This document shows positions 45,767 to 57,651 of a stretch of 64,000 nucleotides of DNA, in pieces. The stretch covers positions 1,178,001-1,242,000 of the forward strand of contig NC_064653.1 in the NCBI RefSeq assembly GCF_001723175.1. The letters run 5' to 3'. The notes under the pieces are model-generated. The model had not been told where the DNA came from and searched no databases. It saw only the letters and a program-made list of their open reading frames with translations. Position numbers and translations under genes: made by a program. The stretch comes from Penicillium oxalicum. Lineage: Eukaryota > Ascomycota > Eurotiomycetes > Eurotiales > Aspergillaceae. Positions within the stretch are counted from its first letter, which is position 1. Each line of letters opens with the position of its first letter.

Positions 45767-47456
45767 TCAGGCCGAACGAGCCTTGGACAGACGACTGCTT
45801 CTTCGAAGACCCTTCGGGTTGTTCTCTGAAGGCCGCTCCGATTGCTCCTGAGGTGGATCAGAAGTTGTGCTCTCACGAAGTGGCGTGCCTTTGATCTTCT
45901 CGGACTTCTCGGTTTTCTCGGCCTTCTCGCTCTCACCGTTCATGTGCAGGTTGAGGGCCAAGACCTCATTCTGGTCGTCGCGGAATGAGATGCCCACCCC
46001 CAGGGTAAGATTGGACACCATCCGCTTTCTAGGTCGACCATGTCGAATCGCGGAGGTATGGTCGTCTGAGTCGTCGCTATCATCCGCTGAGCGCTTGCTG
46101 CCAGTACTGACAGGGGACGATTCTCTTGAAGCCTGTAGGCAAGGCTTGAAGTTGGGCGCTGGAAGTGCCGGTTTTTCCGGCAAGGCGCTGTCCTTTTCCC
46201 CCAGCAGAGCAGCAAAGGCTCGGTCGATGTCACCTCGACATTTCTGCAGCATGTCTACAATGGTGTCACGATCATATCGACCTCCAAGCCCATCCTGAAT
46301 AGACTGAATATCCCAAGGAGGAAAGACATCGACAGCGAGATCAGCATTTGGTGACTGGCCCTCAACGGAAGGGTCAGTGGTGGCAACCGAAGTGATGCCT
46401 TGGTCATTCTCGGGCTCTAGTGACAATGGGGTGTTCGGCAGAGACACCTGCTTGTCATCGCTTGTTTCTCCTTTTGTGTCAGAGCATTCGAGGTCTGACA
46501 CTGGTGGCTTGGAGTCATCAGACTGGGAGCACGGCGGAGTGGGAGCCTGGAGTAGTTGTTTTGCCATGAGCCCCCTGTGTGTACCATCCACTGGCCTCAC
46601 TGATGAGTAGTGTTTGAAATCCTACATGAATCAGTACAGGGCATAAAGTGAGAGAGAAATGACCTGAGCTTACGTGAAATGCTACATGAACCACATCCCT
46701 GGATTCATCACAAGAAGCATTCACATCTCTGAAGGCTTGGACACCGCTCATCGTGTAGACATTGATATCTACACGGTACACTTGACAAAAGGCTTGAAGG
46801 TGCTCGGAGCTTCCCCACTCGCCATTTTTACGCGTCGACGCGATCATGTCCATGAAGCGTCGTTCCTTGTCCTCGGTCGATGGGGCGGTCGAATGAGCAG
46901 ACCGAGTCGCGTATGCCGAGACGGCGGCTCTCCTGGGACGCCGACGCTCACCCCCTTCAGCCACCACAAATTGCATGAAATACGTCTTGTTCCCAGCCAT
47001 GTGGTCGGCAAGTTGGTGGCGGATCTCATCGCCATGGAGGAAATTGCCAAAGAGTTGATCGGAAAGTGAGTAATAGAGACAGTTTCCTAGGAGAAGACGC
47101 GTCAGATTTGGTTATAAGCGCTTCATTGCACGGGTCTCAGAACAGGGAAGAAGGTTCAGATCAAATTATTGAACCGATTTTTTGAGATCTATCTTACCAT
47201 CGCCTTCAGTTGGTACAGCGAAGAGACCGCGTTCTTTCAAACACGGCATCTCTAAACAAGCGTGATCAACTTGTTTTCTATGACGCATGGTGTCGTGGTG
47301 TGTCCGCTGATCCAGCAGCGGGGGTTTGGCACTTTGTTGAAGGGGTTGAGAGTCTAAGAAACGCGGGGGGTCGGGGGTGGAGTCGAGTTCGTGGTGATGT
47401 TGTTCGTGGCCCGTTAGTATAGGCACGATTCTGCCACCGTGGGTGAGTGTAGACAT
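45767..47456 (-). CDS. OTU-domain cysteine protease (OTUD3-like deubiquitinase)
   Basis: Three exons: complement(47198..47456), (46674..47086) and (45767..46621), 508 aa. The OTU catalytic site is rebuilt across the first intron: EGDGNCLYYSLSDQLFG with D86 and C89. The catalytic histidine is expected at H228 in FHDFKHYSSV, across the second intron. Between them are LHGDEIRHQLADHM and the VYTMSGVQAFRDV strand region. The C-terminal half (about 230 residues) is disordered and charged, with a possible UBA-like stretch (DRDTIVDMLQKCRGDIDRAF) and lysine/arginine-rich nuclear-type signals. It probably cleaves ubiquitin chains. An ATG at 47528 would add 24 residues; 47456 is preferred because RIVPILTGHEQ follows it in related fungal proteins as I recall them. 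Confidence 0.85.
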
Positions 47457-49664
47457 GATGAAAGAAGGACCCCTTCTCGGGTTGAGGTCGTCATTTAAAA
47501 ATTGATTATCCGTGAGTACCTGAACCATGCAAGACTAATCTAGGCCAAAGCTGGGAAGGCCGAAACTGAAGGAGGAATAGGCAAACAACCAGCCCGCAGA
47601 GTAGACGAGCCCTGCGGGTGTGATGGGAATTTAGAAAAAAGAATCGGGGCCGCTGTCCCAAGACGAGAGCCGAGTCCGAAGCGGTGAATAGCTGCCTTCG
47701 CGGTGATTGGGCCGCACGTGAGGACTTGCCTTAACTATGACATCGGTGACCTGGGCGGCAGCTCAGGGACGTAGAGAGATTTCTTCTTGCTCTCAATTGC
47801 ACACAGACTCTCGGATAAGGTCTAAAAATGAAATTTAGGCATAGTACATATATAATTGTACACATCTAGTCCTGAAGACTATCAAAACATCAACTGGCTG
47901 TAAGGTTTTGATCAGTCGAAGATGTGATTAGTAGATTCCTTTTTTCCAAGGGATGCAACGGGTGGACCCCAAGATGGATACCGCGGGACAATACGGAGAA
48001 GAATCTTTCATAAGATCAGCAGGATCGATCGGACCTCCCTGTGCATCTAGAGTAACATGGATATAGTATGATGTGTGACTAAGTGAACTCAACTGTCATT
48101 TACTACACAAAAAGCGTAACGACGATAGCGTTTTGGATTATTTTAGGTGTTTCCGCTATGTTGGAGCATAAATATAGCTCTGTGTGCCTATTGCCGTAGA
48201 TACCTTAAGCCATCGCTTATTTACGAGCAGCTTGATGTACTTCACAGGCTAGGCTGTAAGCGTGGGTCCAGATGAATCCAGTTTTGATCCCAGCCCCCTT
48301 CAAAATCTCCTCGTAGAAAGCACGAGCCTATAGTACCTTGCGGACATGGCAGCACAATAAGAATTTAGTTTGACTATTTTAGTAGAAATTCAGTGAGGTG
48401 GCTCATATCGTGGTTTCATTTCCACTTTCTAGCATTAAAATCAATGATCTTCCAGAGTTCGATCACCGAGTACTGGCACGGTGATATCTATATTATTTAT
48501 ACATGATTTCTGTAGTCTTGATCATAAGTCTTAGATCGGTATAGTAATCTTGTAGGTAAGGGTCCTTGAATGGTTTATTTTAGAGATTTTACTGCGAGCA
48601 CCTACCTACCAGGTATACAATTCTATATAAGATGTTTATACGTATATGAGGTTCTGTAGACAGGGACGTCGGTAATGCATTCTACCAGACATGGGTCGGC
48701 AGATAACGAGGGGTATATTCCACCTAGCCGCAGCAAGGTTTTTTTTTGCCAGTGTCCAGCCCGGAACGTCTGCATTGCCCCAACGGGCATACATCCATAG
48801 TAGTAGTGCATTTGATGTGGGTACATGCACCGTTCTTGATGTTGCACATACACGAGCCATGCAGGTACTACTGATGTTCAAGTTCCCTCTCGCCAACCCT
48901 CAATAAAACTCACCCAGTCTCGACATCCTGTCCTGTTAATGGGTGGAGTTAGAAGCTAGCACCTATTAGTCGAACAGATAGAAGATCCATCGTGGTATAA
49001 ATAGGTAGTCACGAGGTCCTCGTGGAAACCTCGTACATAAGAGAAGCCATGATCAGAATTTCAACCAATACCTAGAGATCAGCTGTGTGAAGCGTGTGCA
49101 CTATTCTTGCAAGGAAGAGGTTTCTGAGTAAACTGGGCAAACTTGCATGGAATGAATACATGGGTATGTCTCAGGATAAGTCCAATTCTACTTTTTTTAG
49201 ATACTCTGGAGGTAGTACACTTCCCGAACATGTCCCAGGCTGATAGATCAAGGTTCCGTTGGGGCCATTTAAGACTCTCATTCTTATTTCATGTCCGATT
49301 TACAAGAGTACCTTTGAGAGTAGCGTAGCTTGACATGAATCAAGGTGTCACTACCACAAGAATTTCAATTTGAGTTTAGTAATTTGAAACGACCCCGATT
49401 TTCTCTATCTCCATTATCAAATCAGATTGGAGTGGATAAGGGCGGTTATCACTTCTCCTCACCCCGCTCCGCTCTCTGGGAGGCATGCGGAGGATGGAAC
49501 CCGCGCCGGAGGCGCACAGCACTTGTTCCGGAGTCCGACGCTTCACGCCCGCTGACTCATTTGAAGTCTCTCCCAAATCATCTTCGGAGGGTTGTGTGCT
49601 ATATATGTACAAGCCCATTTTCCAAGTGATTTGAAAAGCCCTGAATTTCCTTTTCCCAAACAAA
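47457..49664. other. Intergenic, 2.2 kb, AT-rich
   Basis: Between the OTU gene (minus) and D-amino-acid oxidase (plus), so a divergent promoter region. A CACGTG box lies at 47715-47720. The middle is AT-rich without open frames over 100 codons. No gene or recognisable transposon is seen. Confidence 0.55.
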
Positions 49665-51066
49665 ATGCCTAACCGAATCGTGGTGCTTGGGTACGTTGGC
49701 GTCTATGGTGCCACAACGGCATTGGGCAGGATAGTCCAGGAGATTGCTCATGATGCTAATATACTCTCAGTGCTGGTGTCTCGGGCCTGACGACGGCATA
49801 CTTGCTGTCCCAGGACCCCAACAATGAGATCACAGTTCTGGCCAAGCATATGCCTGGAGACTATGATATTGAATACGCCTCCCCATGGGCAGGGGCCAAC
49901 TACCTGCCGTAAGTTTTGCATGAAGGGTTGATCCGTATCTGGGGATTCGATTGAAATAATTTTCTCCACAGCGTTGGTAAAGAAGGAAGCAATCACCATG
50001 CCTGGGAACGAGATACCTGGCCCGCATTGAAAGAGATAACCGAGAAATACCCCGAAGCTGGCATTCATTTTCAGGGTTTGTTAGCTCAATTTCACCCGGC
50101 GATGGCACAGTCTCACAGTTTTATTAGATGCTATCATTTACAATCGTAAGAAGGACCAGGAAACAGCGACTGGTCAATGGTTTGCAGAGCTGGTGCAGCC
50201 AAATCCTTGGTACAAGGATGTGGTGCCTGATGTATGTTGTGTCAAGCAGCCCCCGGTATTCGGCTTTTCGGCTTTCGCTGACCAAAATGCAGTTTCGAAA
50301 CATTCCCCAGAGTGAATTGAGGCCTGAAATGGACAATGGTCAACGGTTTACATCGGTGTGTATCAACACAGCTGTTTACCTGCCTTGGCTGGTGGGCCAG
50401 TGCACCAAGAACGGCACGGTGTTCAAGCGCGCCGTTTTCGAACACATTGCCGACGCAGCAAATGCTCATCACTCGGGCCGAAAGGCTGATGTGATTGTTA
50501 ATTGCACTGGTCTCTCCTCCAAGTTTCTCGGAGGAGTCCGCGACGAGAAACTTCTCCCCGCTCGGGGCCAAATTGTGGTTGTGCGGAATGATCCAGGCCC
50601 CATGATCGGCCTCTCGGGAACAGACGACGGAGAAGACGAAGCTCTATACATGATGACACGCGCCGTAGGTGAGTTGACGACACTCGAATGAATCAGGGTG
50701 ACCATGAGCTCACGATGAATAGGCGGAGGTACCATCCTTGGTGGCTCGTATCAGAAGCATAACTGGGATGCCCTCCCTGATGCTAATCTCGCCAACCGGA
50801 TCATGAAGCGCGCGATCGATATTGCACCTCAATTAGTGAAAGAGGGCCAGGGAATTGAAGGTCTTGACATCATCCGTCATGGTGTTGGTCTCCGACCTTT
50901 GAGAGAGGGTGGCCCGCGCGTCGAAAAGGACGAGGTTGCCGGAATCAAGGTGGTACACAACTATGGACATGGTGGTTTCGGATACCAGGCCTCATTTGGA
51001 TGCGCTCAAAGTGCAGTGGCCCTCGTGGAAGAAGTCACGGGAAAGAAACCCCGAGCTAAGCTGTGA
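49665..51066 (+). CDS. daoA: D-amino-acid oxidase (peroxisomal, FAD)
   Basis: Six exons: 49665..49690, 49771..49908, 49972..50075, 50128..50231, 50293..50668 and 50723..51066, 363 aa with all phases consistent. It oxidises D-amino acids to 2-oxo acids, ammonia and H2O2. The N-terminal dinucleotide fold reads MPNRIVVLGAGVSGLTTAY across the first intron. The family signature VHNYGHGGFGYQASFGCA is present near the C-terminus, with the substrate-binding Arg context RHGVGLRPLREGG before it. The last three residues are AKL, a type-1 peroxisomal signal, as expected for fungal DAO. The introns are 52-80 nt. Confidence 0.94.
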
Positions 51067-51409
51067 TGGTCATGTCACCGAAGTGGAGTGTGAGAGGAGA
51101 CACCGCACTGGTTTGGAACCAAGGTCTTCCGGCAGAGCCCAGTCATTGTAGGTTAACCTGGCCCGATCTGCCTTGGGTAGATGCCAGTATTACGTTCCTG
51201 TAGGTTAGAAATTAATTCCAGTCACCCGGCACGTTTTTAGATCAAAGGATCTCAAATCATGACGTCAAAGTGATTTTTGGAGCGAAGCTTCCGCATCCAG
51301 TTTAACTAGATAAGAGCCAAGATGATCTGACCATCTATCTTTCTCTCCCTTGACACCAAGATCAAACCTCTCAAAGATATTGTGCAAGTTAGCGGCACTT
51401 TTCAAAGAA
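51067..51409. other. Short intergenic
   Basis: 3' flank of D-amino-acid oxidase and upstream of the HhH gene. The downstream frame extends back to about 51350 without an ATG. Confidence 0.5.
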
Positions 51410-52140
51410 ATGTCTGCGGACCTGCAACAGAAATTCACCGAAGAGGTGGAGAGAGTCGCTGACGTTTACGGTCGCCTTCCGCTGTCTCACGCACCTATTG
51501 ACGACACAATGCGATTCAAAGCAGATCCGAGCACGGTTCTAGCAATGGTGATTGATGCCCTGATAAAATCGAGACCCATATCGCACCACCTCGCAGAATC
51601 TACTGTAGCTGGACTGATCGAGGATGACTATCATGACATCGACAGGCTTCTGGGAACCACATGGGAGGAACGGACGAACCGACTGAAAGTACTTGGATAC
51701 AATCGGTATCGTGAACAGTGTGCCACTAATCTGGGTGCACTTTGTGACCTTGTCCTGGAAAAATACGGTAAAAGATCCCATCTTACCTTCTCATGCAGAA
51801 TGGCACTGATTCAGGGGGATTAATAGATGGTGATCTCAATAACTTACTCGAGGAGGCTCATGAAGATCGCGAGGAAGTCAAGGCTCTTATCAAAGAGATC
51901 AAAGGAATTGGAGATCTGGGAGCCGAGCTATTCCTGGACAACGTGCAAAGCATTTGGCCATCCATGGCCCCCTTTGTTGATACACGAAGTCTTCATACGG
52001 CACAGGAGATCGGACTGGGAAGTAATGTGAGCGCCATATACGCACAGCTTGAGCAGGATCCTATCAGGATGAGTAAGTTCGTGAATGGGTTGTCGAATAT
52101 TCGGTTGGAGCACAAGCAGCACGAAATTGAAGAAATGTGA
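51410..52140 (+). CDS. Helix-hairpin-helix (endonuclease III-like fold) protein
   Basis: Exons 51410..51767 and 51827..52140, 223 aa. The alpha-helical N-terminal part is followed by a helix-hairpin-helix signature, IKEIKGIGDLGAELFLD (about residue 150), the DNA-backbone binding element of HhH-GPD base-excision glycosylases. The catalytic Lys (bifunctional) and the C-terminal four-Cys iron-sulphur cluster of endonuclease III are not seen, so glycosylase activity is doubtful. Similar short proteins occur in many Eurotiomycetes and are uncharacterised. The start is the first ATG (MSADLQQKF); a further upstream exon cannot be excluded. Confidence 0.7.
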
Positions 52141-53265
52141 GGGTATCGGCTGAGGGACACAAAGAAGCGTTGAACGTGTCCTTCAGCTTCGATCAAGGGC
52201 TGTTGAGCCCTCGTGTTCTAGCAGTACAGTAATCGTTCAACCTGTATTAACATTGGGGGGAGAGTCTTTTCCACCAGGTGACAAGTCGACGTATTTGCGT
52301 AGACTGGAGGTTACGCCGCGGGTGCCCGGGTAACAACCTAGGCAGAGACACTGCCAACCGGACAGAGCATCAAGTCCTAACTAAGTACATTGATCTTACG
52401 CCGATTGACTACAATTGATTAGCTGATACAACCCCCGCGCGAAACGTCGTTCAGGCGGTCGATTTCGACGCAAACCCTTGTGACCTGGCGGCCCGTCCTA
52501 CGCTGGCCCTTCTTAAAGGTTCTTCACTCGACAGCTAGTCTCTCTGTCTCGAAAGCTCCACTATCCATATAAGTGCTTCAAGACCTCAGGTGTTCAAGTA
52601 TTGACGCACTAGGCGGCACCTTCTACTAGCCCGGACCACCGTTCATGGCACACGCGAGGTCTCGGGTTATGATAGGCTCGAGCAACAACAGACTCATGTT
52701 GAGCCCTGCGCCCGCCTGGACGGTGCTGATTCAACCATTCGTGGCTTGGCAGACCCGCTCGGGCCGCTTGCGACAGCGACGTAAGCTACCCAGCTTCCAC
52801 TCTTGTGCTCCTCGATCGTCATTCTCTTCATCCATCTCCTCCTGAACCTACGATTGAAGCCAAATTAGCGCAAGTCCTTCATTCGAACTACGCGACATCT
52901 TCTACCCCGTGAGTCAGCCTACCCGATCCTCGGTACTGACACCTGTCACGGAGAGCTGCGGAGGCCAGCCTCCTGGCAGTCGTCATTCCCTTTGTCCCAG
53001 TCCTGAAGCCAGCCTCAATTTGTGGCTTCGCAATTTTAATGATGAGCCCAAACCGAAAGAGAGCACTGTGCTTCACCAGGCTCTGGGCGGACAGAGCATC
53101 CTGAAGCCAATCAGAATATTCATCCGTTATCTTTTTAATTACTGAGTCTTCTAACATTGGTATGGCTGCCTAGACAGAAAGTGTCACCGATACAAGTCGA
53201 TTGATCTCCCATTGTCAATACCCACCTGATTCTTCCGACACCTTACCGAGAGACTTATTATCAAA
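52141..53265. other. Intergenic, Tvp15 promoter
   Basis: 3' flank of the HhH gene and upstream region of Tvp15. No coding region is supported. Confidence 0.5.
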
Positions 53266-53910
53266 ATGGATTTTTCCAACATCTTGTACGTTCAAGCGCT
53301 GGTTGCGATCTTCCGGATCGGCCAAGTGTCACCCAACGCGCGCACCACGATCGCAAGCTAAATATTGTTTCCAGCCGGCTCGTCAACATCGCGGTGGGCG
53401 TGATCATGGTTCTGGGGGGTATCAGCCAGTTTTTCCCCCCTTCCATGAGCTCCATCGTCGTCGGTATCTACGTGATTGTCTTTGGTCTGGGTAAGTTGGT
53501 CCATGGGTGGCTCTCTTCGACCTCTTTCCTCTGTGATTCAGCCACTGATGATGCTCGACAGTTGTCGCCGGTTTGGAATTCTTGCCTAATGTGCCCGACT
53601 ACGCCTACCGCTATGCCTCGTTCTTGTTCTCGTTCCTTGGCCGTGGTGTCTGTAAGTCTATGGTCCCTATACCGCGCGATTGCTCGGTTAAACTTCGTTT
53701 GGATCTTATTCTTCAAAGCGGCGACTGACATCCCCAGTCTACATCTTCGTCGGCTGTCTGCTGCTGCATGACCACGTCCTTCGCGAAATCGCCGCTTCGA
53801 TTGTTGGAATAATTGGTGTCGGCTACCTCGTACTGGAATTCATTCCCTCCATTGAGCCCCCATCCAACATGCGCGAATCCGACCAGGGCTGGGGAGCCGA
53901 GCAGGTCTAA
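53266..53910 (+). CDS. tvp15: Golgi membrane protein Tvp15 (COPI-associated family)
   Basis: Four exons: 53266..53285, 53375..53490, 53562..53651 and 53738..53910, 132 aa. The first exon is 20 nt (MDFSNI plus two bases) and is fixed by the join to FRLVNIAVGVIMVLGGISQF. Four membrane helices follow: NIAVGVIMVLGG, SIVVGIYVIVFGLVVAG, FYIFVGCLLLHDHV and ASIVGIIGVGYLVLEF. The short tail is EPPSNMRESDQGWGAEQV. Tvp15 is a late-Golgi vesicle protein of unclear biochemical role. All exon phases match and the family is conserved in fungi. Confidence 0.92.
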
Positions 53911-56900
53911 ATGGCCCATCTCTTCACTGAGCCGAAACAGTTCGAACGTGATCCCGGTGTTGTCGCCCTCTTTCAAAGGCGAGCCATCGACTGGCGCGTG
54001 AGAGTTTGGGCGATTTGAGACTAATGATGTGATGCGGGAGACCTTATCGCTTACAAATTTCTACATTTCGCCAACCCGAGAACTCGCGCCTTGAATTCTC
54101 TTGGGACGTGACGGTCAGTGGGAAGTCGTCAAGCGATGAGGGTGATAAAGCCAGGTGGATTCGGGAGGTTGCCGGCCTCCATAGTCTCGGGGTGCCTCAA
54201 TTGACGCCATATAACTGGAGCAGCAGGGTCACTGGACCGGCTTCCTTATGTTGCGTGATGGCTATTACGCATTTGATGCAAAGGGATGGTCTCGTACGAT
54301 ACGTGAAGCTATACATTGTCATTGCTGGCAATCGGTCTTTTGCCTTTTCTTGTCTTTTTTTTTTCTTTTTCTTTTTTTTGTTTTCTCTCTCTCTCTCTCT
54401 TGTTTTTGTCTGGATGAAGCCTCCTCAAGCACCGACGGTGTGGTTGTTACGAGTACTTATGAATATTTGTTTCAAGTCCGCATCTGTTCTTTTTCTTCTT
54501 GAATCGGTGATATCCTCTGGTGGCCCGAGGGACGGCGCTTAGACACTCTACTGTACAACCAATGTCACCTGCACCTTTCGATTGGACCTGGACCTACCCA
54601 CGCATAGAGATAGGAACTAGAGAAATTGAGGTGTTACCTATGCTCCTCAGTCAATCTTGGGTAGTAAGCAAGAAGAGTTAGAAGTTTTTCCAAGCCCAGT
54701 ACTCGTGGTTAGTCAGGGATACGTAAATTACTAATCGACTCTTAGGATCAGTACTACCCTGTAGGCATGCACGGAGCTACAGTACATATGTAATGAAGTC
54801 CAGTCGGACGGTCTGCCGCAAGTGCTCACCAAAGAGGCAAATGGATCCCTTTTGCTCTGTTACTCTGTTACTCTGCAAGGCCTTGCTTGGTATGGACCTC
54901 GAAGTCATGAGTGACTGGCAAAGTTTTCCATATATCGTCTCATATCATTTTCCTACCTCATAATCCAGGTAGATAGCAACGGCTCTCGAAGGTATACACG
55001 GTGAAATCCTGCCAACACACGCATCCATGGGTAATGATTTCGGTCTGTGCTGTACATATTTCGTAGCTTGTACTGCTCGAGTAAGGGCTACACAGGGGTT
55101 ACCCGTTCCGGAGTTGCCATGCGGCGTACTCCGAGGGGCGCACCGTACTCGGAAGCCGGAACATTCTTCTTGCGGGTGACATTCCTGAAAGTCCTTAGAG
55201 GCTCGAGCGGACGTTCAGGGTCCAGTACTTTGGGTGTCTTGCAAGCGCAGCACAGGTCCGTCCACTTTGTTACGTTCACAGGGCTGCCGCTCCTGCCCAG
55301 TCTCTCCATGGCGGGAGTATATAGGTCTTGTTGAGTACACTTCATTACCCAATCAAATGAGGTTTATCCTGAGGCGTTGATCCTGGGTAGTTTGAGTTTA
55401 CAAGTGGTAAAGCACATATCTCATTTGTAGCATCCTCTGTCTGCTCACAGTGAAGGGAAGGGATGAAGAATAGTACTGACTCAGCTACAGAGGGTAGAAT
55501 AACATCCCGCTCACTACAGGAGTGAGCTATTTTGTGTCGCTGGATACGATGTGTAATCCCATAGTCAATTGTACTGAGCCACACTACTGATCACTTGAAC
55601 ACTGTTTGTCCATGCTCCTGTCCTACGGTCTGTTCGGCTGGACGATGACCCTGACTAACGCCCGATGAGATCAGCCGTGCCTGGTTGGGACGTGGGAGAA
55701 ACGAAGTTTTCGTCGTTGCCACCAACAAGAGGCGAGAGATTGCTGCTGACAGACCGTCCGTCGATGATCTGAGCCAATGACGAGCGCGATAATTCTGCTT
55801 GCCTCATTGCCAGCTCCACCGCTGTGTTCACTGGGAAGGTCACTCCCGTCTGATTCGGTGCCCCTAAACATCATCGGTCTGGCCAGGTGGATCCGGTGCA
55901 ATCTTTTTTTTTTCCCTTTTTCTTTTGTGATCTGGGGCAGTTTGCGAATGTGGTGGTGGTAGAACAGTGGTCAAGGAGGGAAGAAGTCCTAGTTGGAACG
56001 AGTCAGAACTCAATCACTGAACTCGGATGAGACGATACCCCTATTCTCGAATGACGAACGTCAATAGCTGAAGAATCTCAAGGCCAAGCGACTGGACAAA
56101 AGTTCCACAGTGGGTTTCCCTGTACCCAAGTGTTACCTCCTAACGCCGGAAGACCATTCAATCAGACCCGGGCGCGGGACCCAGACCAAGAGATTAGATG
56201 AGATAGCGATCCTCGGCATTGCGATTAGACTGACAGACCCGGATCCTGTAGATTGATAGCCCTCGACGATCCTTCTCTTCAACGTCCACCGTCCTGCCTC
56301 CTGCGTCTCAGTGTCTCGGTGTCTCAGTGTCCAGCTGTTTGCGCCTTCTCCCCTCTCATTTTTTGGGTTCCGCCAGAGATTGATAATCAGTGGCCTCATC
56401 CGTCCAGTCCGGGAATCCTGCCACTCATTATTGGATGATCTCCGTGGCCTGATCATTGCCGCATCAGATAACACACGGTAAGTGCACGTCTCTTGCACAG
56501 GGGAACCAGTTGATCGCTGGCTCTCTCCAATCCTGCACATTATTGCGCATTGTGCAGCGGTGCGCTGTATCGTGTGCCGTGTACCGTCTACCCTGCAGTA
56601 TCCGTATCCTTTTGCCCATTCCTTCCTGACCTTTGTCTTTGGATGTTGCCTTGGCGTCAAAAGTCCCTTCTCTCCCCCCTCGTCGTGCACATTCATTCCT
56701 ATTCATCGGTGACCAGACACGCCATTCGATCCGTGTCTAGCCTGTCCGCCGATCTACTGGGATTCGGATCGTACTTTTCTATCTTCCCTCCAATTCCTGT
56801 CCATTCATCCTCGTCGCTGGCTTGCTGTTTCCCCCCCTCTCTCTTTCTCTTGGTGCCTCTCCAACGTGCGATTATTTTTATTATCTTCCACTTTGCAGAG

Positions 56901-57651
56901 TGGGCTTGGATCGGAGTCTGGCTCTCTTCGACCGTGTCAGTTCGTGCATTCTGCTCCACGGGGACGGTGCTGGACTCTTGCATGGTCAGCGCCAATCGAG
57001 ATTGTCTGCCGCGTTCTACCAAGCCTTCCTTCCGCTATACTCATCACCTGACCCTTTCTCACCGTTCGCCATAGCCTCTCGCTTTGATACCCTGTGCAGC
57101 AACAGCTTACCTCGAGCCGGTCTGGATCTACTCGACATCCTGTATTGCTCCCCCTTCCCCCCGCTATTACCTTCAACATTCGCCTCCCGTCGCCGCAGCG
57201 GTGCTCATACTCCGCCTTTCACCCTATCGGACTTGGTGCCTTGGATCACTGCCCGAGTGAAATTGCTCCATCCTCTATACCTGCCCCGACCTCCGTGGAT
57301 CGCGAAAGTCAGGAAGACGTGACCGACCATTTGGAATAATTCGGGCCCTGTTGTGTCCATTGGTGATACGCGAAATTCGGCTTTCGACCGTGGTGCGACA
57401 GTACCTTTCCTCGACCACAGGCAGTCACATCCACATCTTGCTACGGACGACCCGTGCTGGAACCGGTTCCCTCTTGTCGTTCTTGGAGAGGGAAAATTAA
57501 ACGACCCCAGGTGCCGCATTACTGGGGTTCTGCCAAATCGGGCCGCCACTGTTGGTCTCACATCTGTCGTGCACCCTCTCGGCGTGGGTCTTTCGCTGAC
57601 TGCTGTTCTTCGACCGAAGGACGAGTGTCTTGCGTGAGCGCCACATTACAA
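53911..57651. other. Large intergenic block upstream of sreA, 3.7 kb
   Basis: No gene is supported. It contains a T/C-rich tract (54350-54405) and a pyrimidine-rich stretch of more than 1 kb (about 56250-57330) leading toward the sreA start. The open frames in the latter are low-complexity Ser/Pro/Leu products of the pyrimidine bias and resemble no family. This may be a long 5' leader of sreA. Confidence 0.5.

Noticed and set aside
56133..57330. Several long open frames on both strands upstream of sreA
   Set aside because: The region is strongly pyrimidine-biased, which suppresses stop codons; the translated products are Ser/Pro/Leu low complexity with no family features.
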